The notes beneath the pieces were generated by a model. It did no database searches. It saw nothing but the letters and a program-made list of their open reading frames with translations, and was not told the origin of the DNA. 47,604 nucleotides of DNA, taken from contig JAIPDC010000003.1 of the NCBI GenBank assembly GCA_021737865.1, positions 1-47,604 on the forward strand. The letters run 5' to 3'. Below, piece by piece: positions 15,844 to 23,635 of the stretch. Each line of letters starts with the position of its first letter. The first letter of the stretch is position 1. The DNA is from Rhodoferax sp. Lineage in GTDB: Bacteria; Pseudomonadota; Gammaproteobacteria; Burkholderiales; Burkholderiaceae_C. The translations under genes were made by a program, and so were the position numbers.

Positions 15844-17087
15844 CAACCCGAAAAAACCCTTGGCAAAACCAATTCAAAACGTGTTCCCTGCCCGACCGTG
15901 GACGTCACGCTGACGGCCCCACCGAGCGCCTTGGTGACCAGGTTCTGAACAATCGCCATGCCCAGGCCCGTGCCGCCGTGGCCGACTTTGGTACTGAAAA
16001 ATGGATCAAACACCTTGGGCAACACATCGGGCGCCATACCGACTCCGTTGTCCGCCACCAGCAGCGTGACCTGGTTCGCATCCGCATGCGCGCTGATGGT
16101 TAGCTCGCCATTGGTGTGGCCCTCAAAGGCGTGCAAATAGGCGTTGTTGACCAGGTTGATGAGAACCCGCCCCAAAGCGCCCGGCTGGCTGTCCATCACA
16201 ATGTCTGGCGCGATATCCACCACAATGCGGTGCGGCTGGCGTTTGAGACTGGGACTCAGCGTGTGCAGGATTTCCCCCACCACCACATCCAGCTTGAACA
16301 CGCGGCGCTGCTCGCTGGCCTGGTCGGCCGCCACCTGGCGGAAGTCTCCCAACAAATCGACCGCGCGAACCAGGTTCGACTCCAGCAGGCTGACCCCCTC
16401 GGAAACCTGTTCCACAAACTGATCCAGGGAGGAGCGTTTGATTTGCCCGGCTTTCAGGGCCTGGGCCATGACCTTGGTTTGCTCACCCAACGCAGCAGCC
16501 ACCATCCGGCTGTTGCCAAGCGGTGTGCCCAACTCATGCGACACGCTGGCAATCAGCGTGCTCAGGGTGGCGCGGGCTTCGCTGTCGGCAAGATTGTCCT
16601 GCGACTGGCGCAAAGCCAGCAAGGCCTGTCGCAGTTCGGCGGTACGCTGTGCAACGCGCTCTTCCAGCGTCTCGTTGAGCTCCTGCACCTGGCGCAGCGA
16701 TTGGCGCAACATGAGCTGCACTTGCACTCGCGCCCGCACGATCGATGCATTGACCGGTTTCGGAATAAAGTCCACGGCCCCCAGGCGCAGGCCCTGCGTC
16801 TCATCGTGGGGATTGCTTTGCCCGGTGACAAAAATAACCGGGATGTCGCGGGTCCGCGGATCGGCCTTCAACTGCACACACACCTGATGGCCGTCCATAT
16901 CGGGCATGAGGACATCGAGCAGGATCAGGTCGGGAAGCTGGTTGGCGCAAAAAGCCAATGCCTGCGCACCACTGGTGGCCATATAGACCGCATGGTCGGC
17001 CTTGAAGATCTGGTGCAACACCTCGATGTTGGCAGCCTGATCGTCGACCACCAACAGGACCGGTTTGTGCGGTATCGGAGGGGTCAT
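15843..17087 (-). CDS. Hybrid receiver-histidine kinase (REC-coiled coil-HisKA-HATPase)
   Basis: A 414-residue cytoplasmic protein. An N-terminal receiver domain has acidic D15/D16, phospho-acceptor D58 (LILLDVLMPDMDG) and K110 (FIPKPVN). A coiled coil (about 125-170, QELNETLEERVAQRTAELRQ) leads to the H-box SHELGTP with His184, then the N-box (INLVNNAYLHAF) and the G-boxes (ADNGVGMAP, GTGLGMAIV). It has no membrane segment or sensor domain, so input probably comes through phosphorylation of the receiver or a partner protein. I chose the ATG at 17087 over a TTG at 17093. It starts 9 bp after the M16 peptidase stop and probably shares its transcript. No output regulator lies next to it. Confidence 0.85.
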   Translation of the reverse strand: MTPPIPHKPVLLVVDDQAANIEVLHQIFKADHAVYMATSGAQALAFCANQLPDLILLDVLMPDMDGHQVCVQLKADPRTRDIPVIFVTGQSNPHDETQGLRLGAVDFIPKPVNASIVRARVQVQLMLRQSLRQVQELNETLEERVAQRTAELRQALLALRQSQDNLADSEARATLSTLIASVSHELGTPLGNSRMVAAALGEQTKVMAQALKAGQIKRSSLDQFVEQVSEGVSLLESNLVRAVDLLGDFRQVAADQASEQRRVFKLDVVVGEILHTLSPSLKRQPHRIVVDIAPDIVMDSQPGALGRVLINLVNNAYLHAFEGHTNGELTISAHADANQVTLLVADNGVGMAPDVLPKVFDPFFSTKVGHGGTGLGMAIVQNLVTKALGGAVSVTSTVGQGTRFELVLPRVFSG

Positions 17088-17096
17088 GCCCAAGCA

Positions 17097-19892
17097 CTAC
17101 TTGCTTGCGGATGCTGCCCCGGCAAAGGTACCGGCACGCACCAGCACCATGCTTTCGGGTTTGAGGTATTTCCTGATGACCGCATTCACCTGCTGGTCAC
17201 TCAGTGCGTTGACGCGGGCAGGAAATTCATCCAGCCAGTTCACGTCATAGCCCCGATTCACGGCACCCAGCAGGGCGCCCGCCATGCCGCCGGTTGTGGC
17301 GAGGTCTGTTTTAAACGAGCCAATCAGGTTGCTCTTGCGTGCGCTGATTTCGGCAGACGTGGCACCCGCGTCATACCAAAGCTTGAGTTGGCGCTGGGTC
17401 GAGGCAATACCCTTGTCCAGCAAGCCGGGCGCGAAGGTAGCAGAGATGCGCCAGTCGCCATCGTTGACCATATCGCCCGCCAGGTTGGCGCGCACGTCAT
17501 ACGTCAGGCCTTCCTTGTCGCGTACGTTGGTCATGAGACGACCGGTAAAGCCGCTGCCCAGAATGGCCGTGGCCAGACGCAACGCCTGGTAGTCGGGGTC
17601 GCTGTAACGCAGGCCGCTGGGCTGGCCCATGATGATGGAGACGCTGGTCTTCCCGTCCATCGCCACATCCTGCCTGGCAGCCGCAGCGGGGTCTGCGGGC
17701 TTTGCCGCACGCACCACGGCCTTGCCGCCGGTCCAGCCAGCGAACGACCGCGCGATTTCGGCTTGCAGGGCAGGCATGTCCAAGTCACCTACCAGCACCA
17801 GGGTCATGGCGGCGGGGCCGTAGTTGGCCTGGTGAAAGGCCACCACATCGTCCAGCGTGGCGGCCTCAATGGCGGCCAGCATGTCATCAGGTGACACGGA
17901 GCGGGTGGGGTGGCCCACCGGGTAGGTCAAACGGTTAAACGCATCGGCAGCGCGAAAATCGGTGCTCTCCAGGCTGCGCTTGATACCGCCTGCCAACTGC
18001 TTCTTGACCTTGGCAAATTCTTCCGGCGCCAAAGCCGGTGTGCGCAGTTGCTCGGCAATCAGACCCAGCACCAGCGGTGCGTCTTTCTTCAGGGACCTGG
18101 CGCTGATGTCCAGCAGATCCGTGCCCACCCGGAAGTTGATGGCCGCACCCACGGCTTCAAGCTTTTCAGCAATGGCAAACTTGTCCTGACTCTTGGTGCC
18201 CTGGTCGAGCAACATGGCGGTCAGCGTTGGCACGGCGGGGTTGCCACCCGCCCCCTGGGAGCGTCCGGCAGGCAGCGAGCCGCGCACGGTCACAACATCC
18301 TTCACACCGGTGGGATAGGTGATGACGTCCACGCCGGCAATCTTGATGCGCTTGGCATTCGGGGCAATCTTGGTCCCGGTCTGGGCCGATGCCGCGCGTC
18401 CCGCCGGTTCTTTGGCTGCAGCCAGGACTGGCGAGATGCCCGCATGGAGGCTCGGATCGCGGTAGTAGTAGGGCCCATCAGCCAGCGAGGACTTAAAACC
18501 GGTCTTGGCAGCGGGCTTGGCGGCACCGCCAGCAGGTGCGACCCCGGCGTTGGTCGGGATGAACCAGCCGGTGGTGCTGTGGTCTTCGCTCAAATATTTG
18601 TTCGCCACGCGCTGGATGTCCGCTACGGTGACCTTTTTGGTGGCTTCGTCAAGGCCGTAGAACAGGGTCCAGTCGCCCGCGCTGATGAACTCGTTGATGT
18701 TGCCGGCAATGCCAAACGAGCCATCGAGCTTGAAGGCGGCATCCGCAGCATTCTTGGCCGCAGCGGCTTGTAACTCGACTTCGGTCACACCGTCTTTCTT
18801 CAGGCGTTCAATCTCCTGCACGATGATGGCTTCCACCTCGTCATGCTTGGCCCCGGGGGCCAATGGTGCAAACACGATGTGGATGGACGGGTCTGCAAAA
18901 ATTCCCATCTCGCCTTCCACGCCGGTGGATAGATTCTTGTTGGTGATGGCTTTGTACATGCGGCTGTTCTTGCCGTCGGCGAGGATGGCGCTCATCAGCA
19001 TCACAGGGGCAAAGTCAGCGTGTGTTGCAGCCGGAATCTTGTGCCCCACGGCGACCACACCGAGTTGACCGGCGCGCTTGACCACGGTGCGGCGTGCGCC
19101 ATTTTGCTCAGGCTCTTCGGTGTACAGCGCGGGGATGGGTTTGGGCGAACGGGGGTAGACGCCAAACGACTTCTTGACCAGTTCCAGTGCCTTCACCGAC
19201 TCAAAGTCGCCAATGATGGTGACCGTGGCGTTGTTGGGCCAGTAGTAGGTGTTGTAAAACTCGCGCAGCTTTTCAATCGACACTTTTTCGATGTCGCTGC
19301 GGTGGCCAATGGTGCTGTGGTGGTAGGGATGCGCCACGAACGCGGTTTGGTAAATCTCTTTGTACAACGCCTGGATGGGGGAGTTCTCGCCGCGCTCGAA
19401 CTCGTTGCGCACCACCGTCATCTCGGGTTTGCGGTCTTCCTCGCGCAGCAGCAGGTTGCGCATACGGTCGGCTTCCATGCCCATGACCGTGGCCAGGTGC
19501 TCGCTGCCCATGTTGGCGTAGTAATTGGTGCGGTCCAGCCAGGTGGTGGCGTTGTACTGCGCGCCCGTGCGCTCGAGCAACTGGTCGACGTTGTTGCCTT
19601 TTTCACGCGTGTGGTTCTTGGAGCCCTTGAACATCAGGTGCTCCAGCAGGTGCGTGGCACCGGTGGTACCGGTCACCTCGTTCTTGGAACCGACCCGGTA
19701 GGTCACCATGAAGGTCAGCGTGGGGCTGGAGTGCTCGGGCATCAGCAGTACCTGAAGACCGTTGGATTGAAGGGTGTATTCATCAATACTGCCCACGGTT
19801 TTGACGTGGGCATAGCCTTTGACCGCCACCGGTGCAGCTTGTGACAGCAACGATGAGAGCAGCAGGCCAGCAGTAAGTAAAAGTCGTTTCAT
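17097..19892 (-). CDS. Periplasmic M16-family zinc metallopeptidase (two M16 domains)
   Basis: A 931-residue secreted protease of the pitrilysin/insulinase family. The Sec signal peptide is MKRLLLTAGLLLSSLLSQA. The inverted zinc motif HLLEH lies at 81-85, with the distal Glu ligand in NEFERGENSP about 75 residues later. The N-terminal catalytic half is followed by a linker rich in Ala/Pro near residues 460-520 and a C-terminal inactive M16 half without HxxEH. The ATG at 19892 is preferred because it starts the signal peptide; the open frame extends 9 codons upstream to a TTG. It is followed by the histidine kinase gene at 9 bp. The substrate is unknown; the family degrades peptides or processes exported proteins. 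Confidence 0.88.
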   Translation of the reverse strand: MKRLLLTAGLLLSSLLSQAAPVAVKGYAHVKTVGSIDEYTLQSNGLQVLLMPEHSSPTLTFMVTYRVGSKNEVTGTTGATHLLEHLMFKGSKNHTREKGNNVDQLLERTGAQYNATTWLDRTNYYANMGSEHLATVMGMEADRMRNLLLREEDRKPEMTVVRNEFERGENSPIQALYKEIYQTAFVAHPYHHSTIGHRSDIEKVSIEKLREFYNTYYWPNNATVTIIGDFESVKALELVKKSFGVYPRSPKPIPALYTEEPEQNGARRTVVKRAGQLGVVAVGHKIPAATHADFAPVMLMSAILADGKNSRMYKAITNKNLSTGVEGEMGIFADPSIHIVFAPLAPGAKHDEVEAIIVQEIERLKKDGVTEVELQAAAAKNAADAAFKLDGSFGIAGNINEFISAGDWTLFYGLDEATKKVTVADIQRVANKYLSEDHSTTGWFIPTNAGVAPAGGAAKPAAKTGFKSSLADGPYYYRDPSLHAGISPVLAAAKEPAGRAASAQTGTKIAPNAKRIKIAGVDVITYPTGVKDVVTVRGSLPAGRSQGAGGNPAVPTLTAMLLDQGTKSQDKFAIAEKLEAVGAAINFRVGTDLLDISARSLKKDAPLVLGLIAEQLRTPALAPEEFAKVKKQLAGGIKRSLESTDFRAADAFNRLTYPVGHPTRSVSPDDMLAAIEAATLDDVVAFHQANYGPAAMTLVLVGDLDMPALQAEIARSFAGWTGGKAVVRAAKPADPAAAARQDVAMDGKTSVSIIMGQPSGLRYSDPDYQALRLATAILGSGFTGRLMTNVRDKEGLTYDVRANLAGDMVNDGDWRISATFAPGLLDKGIASTQRQLKLWYDAGATSAEISARKSNLIGSFKTDLATTGGMAGALLGAVNRGYDVNWLDEFPARVNALSDQQVNAVIRKYLKPESMVLVRAGTFAGAASASK

Positions 19893-19996
19893 GTTTTGGG
19901 ATAGGTCAAAAAAAGACAAGGCGCTGACGTTAGCACAGACCGCAATGTCCGCGCTGGGAATAGAAGAAGGTGGACACGATCCAGGGTGTTGCGATC

Positions 19997-20090
19997 GGAG
20001 CCTGGGCGGGATAGGGGTTTGGTCCGTGTCCTCCGCCCGCCGTGCGGGCTCCTCCTTGACCTGCGCAAAACCCTATGCCGCCCAGGCTCC
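19997..20090. repeat. Long inverted repeat with inner hairpin between roxA and the M16 peptidase gene
   Basis: A 24-nt left arm (19997-20020, starting GGAGCCTGGGCGG) pairs with a right arm (20067-20090, ending CCGCCCAGGCTCC) with only about two mismatches. The 46-nt loop contains a perfect hairpin GCCCGC-CGT-GCGGGC (20035-20049). It lies 8 bp after the roxA stop and about 105 bp before the M16 start on the same strand. It may terminate roxA transcription or be a small mobile-type repeat. No T-run follows on the minus strand. Confidence 0.7.
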
Positions 20091-20098
20091 TTCGGGCG

Positions 20099-21256
20099 TT
20101 AGTCTTCGAAGTACCAGTAGCCCGCATTCACCCACTGAGTGAGCGCCGTCACAAACCGCGGATTTTTCAAACCCGCGCGCAGCAGTTTCTGGTTGACCAC
20201 GTCGTGGTCGCACAGCGCCACGACGGCGGCTTGTGCCTTCGCGCCAAAGGCATGGCGCTCGCCATCGACATAACAAACACCCTCGCCCACCGTGGCGTCC
20301 ACGTAAAAGCAGCGCAGGCCACCGGTGCGTACCAGCGGCTGGGTCTTCAGGGTGTTGAGCAGGTCGGTCTCATCCATGGGTTCGTCCAGCGCCTGCAGGT
20401 CCAGCTGACATTTGGTCCTGGACAGGAAGCTGCCCGCAAAGTCGGCCACCAACTTGTCGTCGTCCAGGATGGACTGCAACTGCGCCTTGATGTGGGCAAA
20501 GTCGATGGCGTTGATCTGACCCTGATTCTTGTGGACGGGGCGACCCGGGTCGCTGAACAGCGTGCTGCCCAACTCCTTGTCGATAACGTGGTCGGCCAGA
20601 CCGCTCAACATATCGCAAGCTGACTTCCCCCGGAAGCCGACCGAAAAACTCATGGATGTTTCCAGCGACACGCCATCATGCGGAAAGCCCGGCGGGATGT
20701 ACAAGATGTCGCCCGGCAGCAGCTCCACATCAATGATGGCTTCGAACGGGTCCACATGCAACAGCGCTGCGTGCGCCGCAAACTGGCGGTGCTCGCCCCG
20801 GTCGCCCACGCGCCACTGACGCCGCCCCGAGCCCTGGCAGATGAACACGTCATACAGGTCAATGTGCGGGCCCACGCCACCCTTGGGCGTTGAGTAGCTG
20901 ATCATCACATCATCGAGGCGCCACTTGGGGATGAAGTCAAACGGCTTGACCAGTTCGGCCACCTCGGGCGACCAGTGGTTGACGGCCTGCACGATGAGCG
21001 ACCAGCCGGTCTTGCCCAGGTGGTCATACGACTCAAAGGGGCCGTTCTCGGCTTGCCACTTGCCGCGCTTTTTGTAGACCAGCCGCGAATCGATTTGCTC
21101 TTCGCAGGCCAGACCCGCCAGGTCTTCAGGGCTGATGGGGTCCACAAACTTCTTGAACCCCTGGCGTATGACCACCGGCTTTTGCTGCCAGTAGTGCTGC
21201 ATGAAGTGTTCGAGGGTGAAGTCGGAGAGGATGAGTTTGAACATGGGGTGGTCCAT
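20099..21256 (-). CDS. roxA: Ribosomal protein uL16 arginine hydroxylase RoxA (YcfD), cupin/JmjC-type oxygenase
   Basis: A 385-residue Fe(II)/2-oxoglutarate oxygenase. The double-stranded beta-helix iron ligands are H131 and D133 (GPHIDLYDVF) and H193 (PPGFPHDGV). The segments GPFESYDHLG, SLIVQAVNHW and VDPFEAIIDVELLPGDILYIPPG match Escherichia coli YcfD strongly, as does the C-terminal winged-helix part ending WVNAGYWYFED. YcfD hydroxylates an arginine of ribosomal protein L16. The start codon overlaps the stop of the preceding exported-protein gene by one base (TGATG), indicating coupled translation. A second ATG four codons downstream is possible but less well placed. Confidence 0.92.
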   Translation of the reverse strand: MDHPMFKLILSDFTLEHFMQHYWQQKPVVIRQGFKKFVDPISPEDLAGLACEEQIDSRLVYKKRGKWQAENGPFESYDHLGKTGWSLIVQAVNHWSPEVAELVKPFDFIPKWRLDDVMISYSTPKGGVGPHIDLYDVFICQGSGRRQWRVGDRGEHRQFAAHAALLHVDPFEAIIDVELLPGDILYIPPGFPHDGVSLETSMSFSVGFRGKSACDMLSGLADHVIDKELGSTLFSDPGRPVHKNQGQINAIDFAHIKAQLQSILDDDKLVADFAGSFLSRTKCQLDLQALDEPMDETDLLNTLKTQPLVRTGGLRCFYVDATVGEGVCYVDGERHAFGAKAQAAVVALCDHDVVNQKLLRAGLKNPRFVTALTQWVNAGYWYFED

Positions 21257-22011
21257 CAGGGTTTGCTGTTGTCGCGGTAGTAGCGGGTGGTGGTGGCAAC
21301 CGCCTCTTCAAAAGCGGCGGGCCACTGCTCTTGTGGCAGGGGCACCGGGCGCTTGCAGTTTTGCGCGCGCTGCAAGGCGCATTGGGAGCGCAGCAAGCCG
21401 TAGGACGCTGGCCAATGCGTGTCGTAGTGGATGCGGCCCAGCACGGTGCGGGCCGCATCGGTACCCGTCTTGACCGCGCGCGCCGCTTCCACCGGCTTGT
21501 TTTTCAAGAACGCCACCACGTCGTCCAGCGACTTGCTGCCCGGTGCCGTGAAGGCGCGCAGGAAAAAGCTCTCGTTGTCCTGAATCTCGGCGCGCCCGCT
21601 CGCATCGGCAAAGCGCAGCGCGTCGTACCAACCCAGCGTGGCCACTGCGGCCACCACGCCCAGATTGCTTTCCATTTCCTCGGGCTTGGACACCGGCACG
21701 TAGTACATGCGCTGCAGGTCCATGGCCTCCATCGGGGTGATGGAGACAAAGTCTTTGTCAAAGTCGGCCAGTACTTTGTCGAACTTGTCCTTCGCGGCCT
21801 TGTCCTTGTAGTCGCTCTTCTGGATGACGGCCACCAGGTCAATGACCTGTTTGCGCCGCACCTGCCATGGGTCTGGTTTGATGTCCAGCAGCACCGTGGG
21901 GGTGGCGGCCTTGGCCAGCGCAGCGCTCGTAGCCGGCCCGGCGGCCTGAACGCCTGCTGCGCCCCAAACAAACAATACGCTCAGCAACAGGGGTTTGAGG
22001 GGAAATGTCAT
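21256..22011 (-). CDS. Exported protein of unknown function coupled to roxA
   Basis: 251 residues with a Sec signal peptide (PLKPLLLSVLFVWGAAGVQA, cleavage about residue 23). The mature part is mostly alpha-helical and charged: DPWQVRRKQVIDLVAVIQKS, repeated K/D in KDKAAKDKFDKVLADFDKD, and a C-terminal region with two Cys (RSQCALQRAQNCKRP) that could form a disulfide in the periplasm. I do not recognise the family. It is the first gene of a two-gene unit with roxA through a TGATG junction. A functional link between an exported protein and a ribosomal oxygenase is not obvious, and co-transcription may be incidental. Confidence 0.7.
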   Translation of the reverse strand: MTFPLKPLLLSVLFVWGAAGVQAAGPATSAALAKAATPTVLLDIKPDPWQVRRKQVIDLVAVIQKSDYKDKAAKDKFDKVLADFDKDFVSITPMEAMDLQRMYYVPVSKPEEMESNLGVVAAVATLGWYDALRFADASGRAEIQDNESFFLRAFTAPGSKSLDDVVAFLKNKPVEAARAVKTGTDAARTVLGRIHYDTHWPASYGLLRSQCALQRAQNCKRPVPLPQEQWPAAFEEAVATTTRYYRDNSKP

Positions 22012-22164
22012 GTTTCTTCAGACTGGTGGTGCGAATATTGATGGGTTGGCCCATTGCGGGCGCCCGATGGTAAGCCAGCCTGCCGCAGCGGTCACAGAAA
22101 TCTGGCCATGTGTTGATGTGGCGCATACCGGCTCCACGGCGGAGCGGCGCCTGGCATGAATGCA

Positions 22165-22225
22165 TCTACTATGTTTTTGATAGCTGGCTATGCATGTTCC
22201 ACGGGGTCTACAGCCACTTTTCAGC
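22165..22225 (+). repeat. About 60-nt interspersed repeat, copy 1
   Basis: Plus-strand copy of a repeat with the pattern CTACTATKTTTTKATAGCTG, then TGCGCATATTCCAC, then GGGGYCTA-GAGCC. This copy reads ACTATGTTTTTGATAGCTGG and later TTCCACGGGGTCTACAGCC. It lies 64 bp before the chimeric remnant, in direct orientation with copy 2 behind it. Confidence 0.7.
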
Positions 22226-22288
22226 CCCAAGCAAAAGTGGCTCGCGGCCAGTATCATTACCCACCACAACCGAAAAGGAGACCAGACC

Positions 22289-22426
22289 ATGCCGACCAAC
22301 ACCGTCTCTCTGCATCGCGTACTGCGCGCGCCACCCGAACGCATCTATCGCGCCTTTCTGGAGCCCGCCGCCTTTGGCATGCTGGAAGACCAGTTTGGCG
22401 TTGGCTGGATGGTGATTGCGGCCTGA
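22289..22426 (+). pseudogene. Chimeric gene remnant: SRPBCC/AHSA1 N-terminus fused to PhnB-like VOC C-terminus
   Basis: A 45-codon open frame with AAGGAG (22275-22280) 8 nt before the ATG. Residues 1-28 (MPTNTVSLHRVLRAPPERIY, then RAFLEPAA) are the standard N-terminus of an AHSA1/SRPBCC protein, which should continue to about 140-160 residues. Residues 29-45 (FGMLEDQFGVGWMVIAA) instead match the C-terminal end of PhnB-like VOC proteins (FGxxxDxFGVxWM). The simplest explanation is an internal deletion joining two formerly adjacent genes in frame. The ribosome site is intact, so a 45-residue product could still be made, but it is unlikely to fold as either domain. It is bracketed by two direct copies of the 60-nt repeat. 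Confidence 0.75.
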
Positions 22427-22488
22427 TTGCTACATTTTTTATAGCTGGTTGCGCACATTACACGGGTGCTACGCGCCCACCTGACACT
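22427..22488 (+). repeat. About 60-nt interspersed repeat, copy 2
   Basis: It begins right after the stop of the chimeric remnant: GCTACATTTTTTATAGCTGG, then TTGCGCACATTACACGGGTGCTA and GCGCCCACCTGACAC. It has the inverted pair GCTA...TAGC over a T-run, as in the other copies. It has the same orientation as copy 1, about 260 bp away. Confidence 0.75.
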
Positions 22489-22600
22489 ATTCCCGCGCCA
22501 ACAGCTCCGTCAGCTCCTGCAGGCCAATCGCCGGCGGCGAAGGGTGTGTACCATCTACCGTTCCCACTTTGCCCGCTATCGGGCCCCAACGGAGAAAACT

Positions 22601-22984
22601 ATGTTCAGTCATGTGATGGTCGGTGTGAATGACCTTGAAGTTTCCAGAAAGTTTTACGACGCGCTGCTCGGCACGCTGGGCATCGGCCCCGGGATTGCCA
22701 ACAAAAACCGCTATTTCTACCGCGGTCCCAGCGGCACATTCGCGATCACCACACCCATCAACGGCGAACCCGCTACGCACGGGAATGGCAGCACCATCGG
22801 GTTTAACGTGCAATCGCCCGAACAAGGTGACGCATTCCATGCGGCTGGAGTCGCCAACGGCGGCACCACGTGCGAAGATCCCCCAGGGTTCCGCGAAGGC
22901 CCGGTGGGCAAGCTCTACCTCGCCTATCTGCGTGACCCCGACGGCAACAAGATTTGCGCACTGCACCGACCTGCAAAAAAGTAA
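22601..22984 (+). CDS. VOC-family (glyoxalase/dioxygenase superfamily) protein
   Basis: A 127-residue protein with the paired beta-alpha-beta-beta-beta modules of the vicinal oxygen chelate fold. It starts MFSHVMVGVNDLEVSRKFYD, a typical first strand and helix (metal ligand His4), and ends with YLRDPDGNKICALHRP, the typical last strand and DPDGN turn. The ATG at 22601 has GGAG (22591-22594) 6 nt upstream; a 45-codon upstream extension of the open frame lies in repeat and spacer DNA and is rejected. Small VOC proteins of this type include glyoxalase-like and resistance-like enzymes, and the substrate is unknown. It follows the chimeric remnant whose 3' part is from a different VOC subfamily. 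Confidence 0.85.
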   Translation: MFSHVMVGVNDLEVSRKFYDALLGTLGIGPGIANKNRYFYRGPSGTFAITTPINGEPATHGNGSTIGFNVQSPEQGDAFHAAGVANGGTTCEDPPGFREGPVGKLYLAYLRDPDGNKICALHRPAKK

Positions 22985-23014
22985 GCAGCACCGTCTGTTT
23001 ATTAGGGGAATTGC

Positions 23015-23635
23015 GTGAAGTCTGCGCGTGAGGGTTTGTTTGACGAGGCGTATTACGAGCGCTTCTATTTCAACAAGAAGACGAGTGTGGTCGACCCGGC
23101 ACACGTCGAACGGCTGGGCGCATTTGTGTGCAGCTACCTGCAGTTTGTGCGGGTGCCGGTGCGGCGCGTGCTGGACGTGGGCTGCGGCATTGGGCTGTGG
23201 CGCGATGTGATCCAGCGGCACTACCCGCACGCGCAATTTCACGGCGTTGAATACAGCGAGTATTTGTGCACGCGCTTTGGCTGGGAGCGCGGATCGGTAA
23301 TCGATTACAAGACCAAAGCCCCTTTTGACCTGGTGATCTGCCAGGGCGTGTTGCCCTACCTGTGCGAAGCGGATTTAAAAGTCGCCATGCACAACCTGCG
23401 GCAACTGAGCTGTGGCGCGTTGTACGTGGAGGCCGTCACTCGCGAGGACTGGGACCTGGAAATTCTGGATGAAACGCTAACCGACCCACGCCTTTTCAAG
23501 CACCCGGCCCAGTTGTACCGGCGCGGTCTGTCGGCCGGCTTCACCGAACTCGGTGGCGGTGTGTGGTTGAGTCGGCAGTCCGATCTGCCCATGTTCGCGC
23601 TGGAGTGCGTAGACAGTCAGAGCCCGAAGCCCTGA
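23015..23635 (+). CDS. Class I SAM-dependent methyltransferase, function unknown
   Basis: 206 residues. SAM-binding motif I is VLDVGCGIGLW (about residues 52-62), followed by an acidic residue after strand 2 (HGVEYSEYL) and a motif-IV-like FDLVICQGVLPYL (about 104-116). The N-terminus DEAYYERFYFNKKT resembles small methyltransferases of Proteobacteria whose targets are undefined. The GTG at 23015 has AGGGGAA (23004-23010) 4 nt upstream; no in-frame ATG lies nearby. The stop TGA is followed directly by the tapT ATG (0-nt gap), so both are likely in one transcript. A nucleic-acid or small-molecule target is equally possible. Confidence 0.8.
   Translation: MKSAREGLFDEAYYERFYFNKKTSVVDPAHVERLGAFVCSYLQFVRVPVRRVLDVGCGIGLWRDVIQRHYPHAQFHGVEYSEYLCTRFGWERGSVIDYKTKAPFDLVICQGVLPYLCEADLKVAMHNLRQLSCGALYVEAVTREDWDLEILDETLTDPRLFKHPAQLYRRGLSAGFTELGGGVWLSRQSDLPMFALECVDSQSPKP

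Noticed and set aside
16116-17894. 592-codon open frame on the plus strand
   Set aside because: It spans parts of both the kinase and the M16 peptidase genes on the opposite strand and has no recognisable motif.
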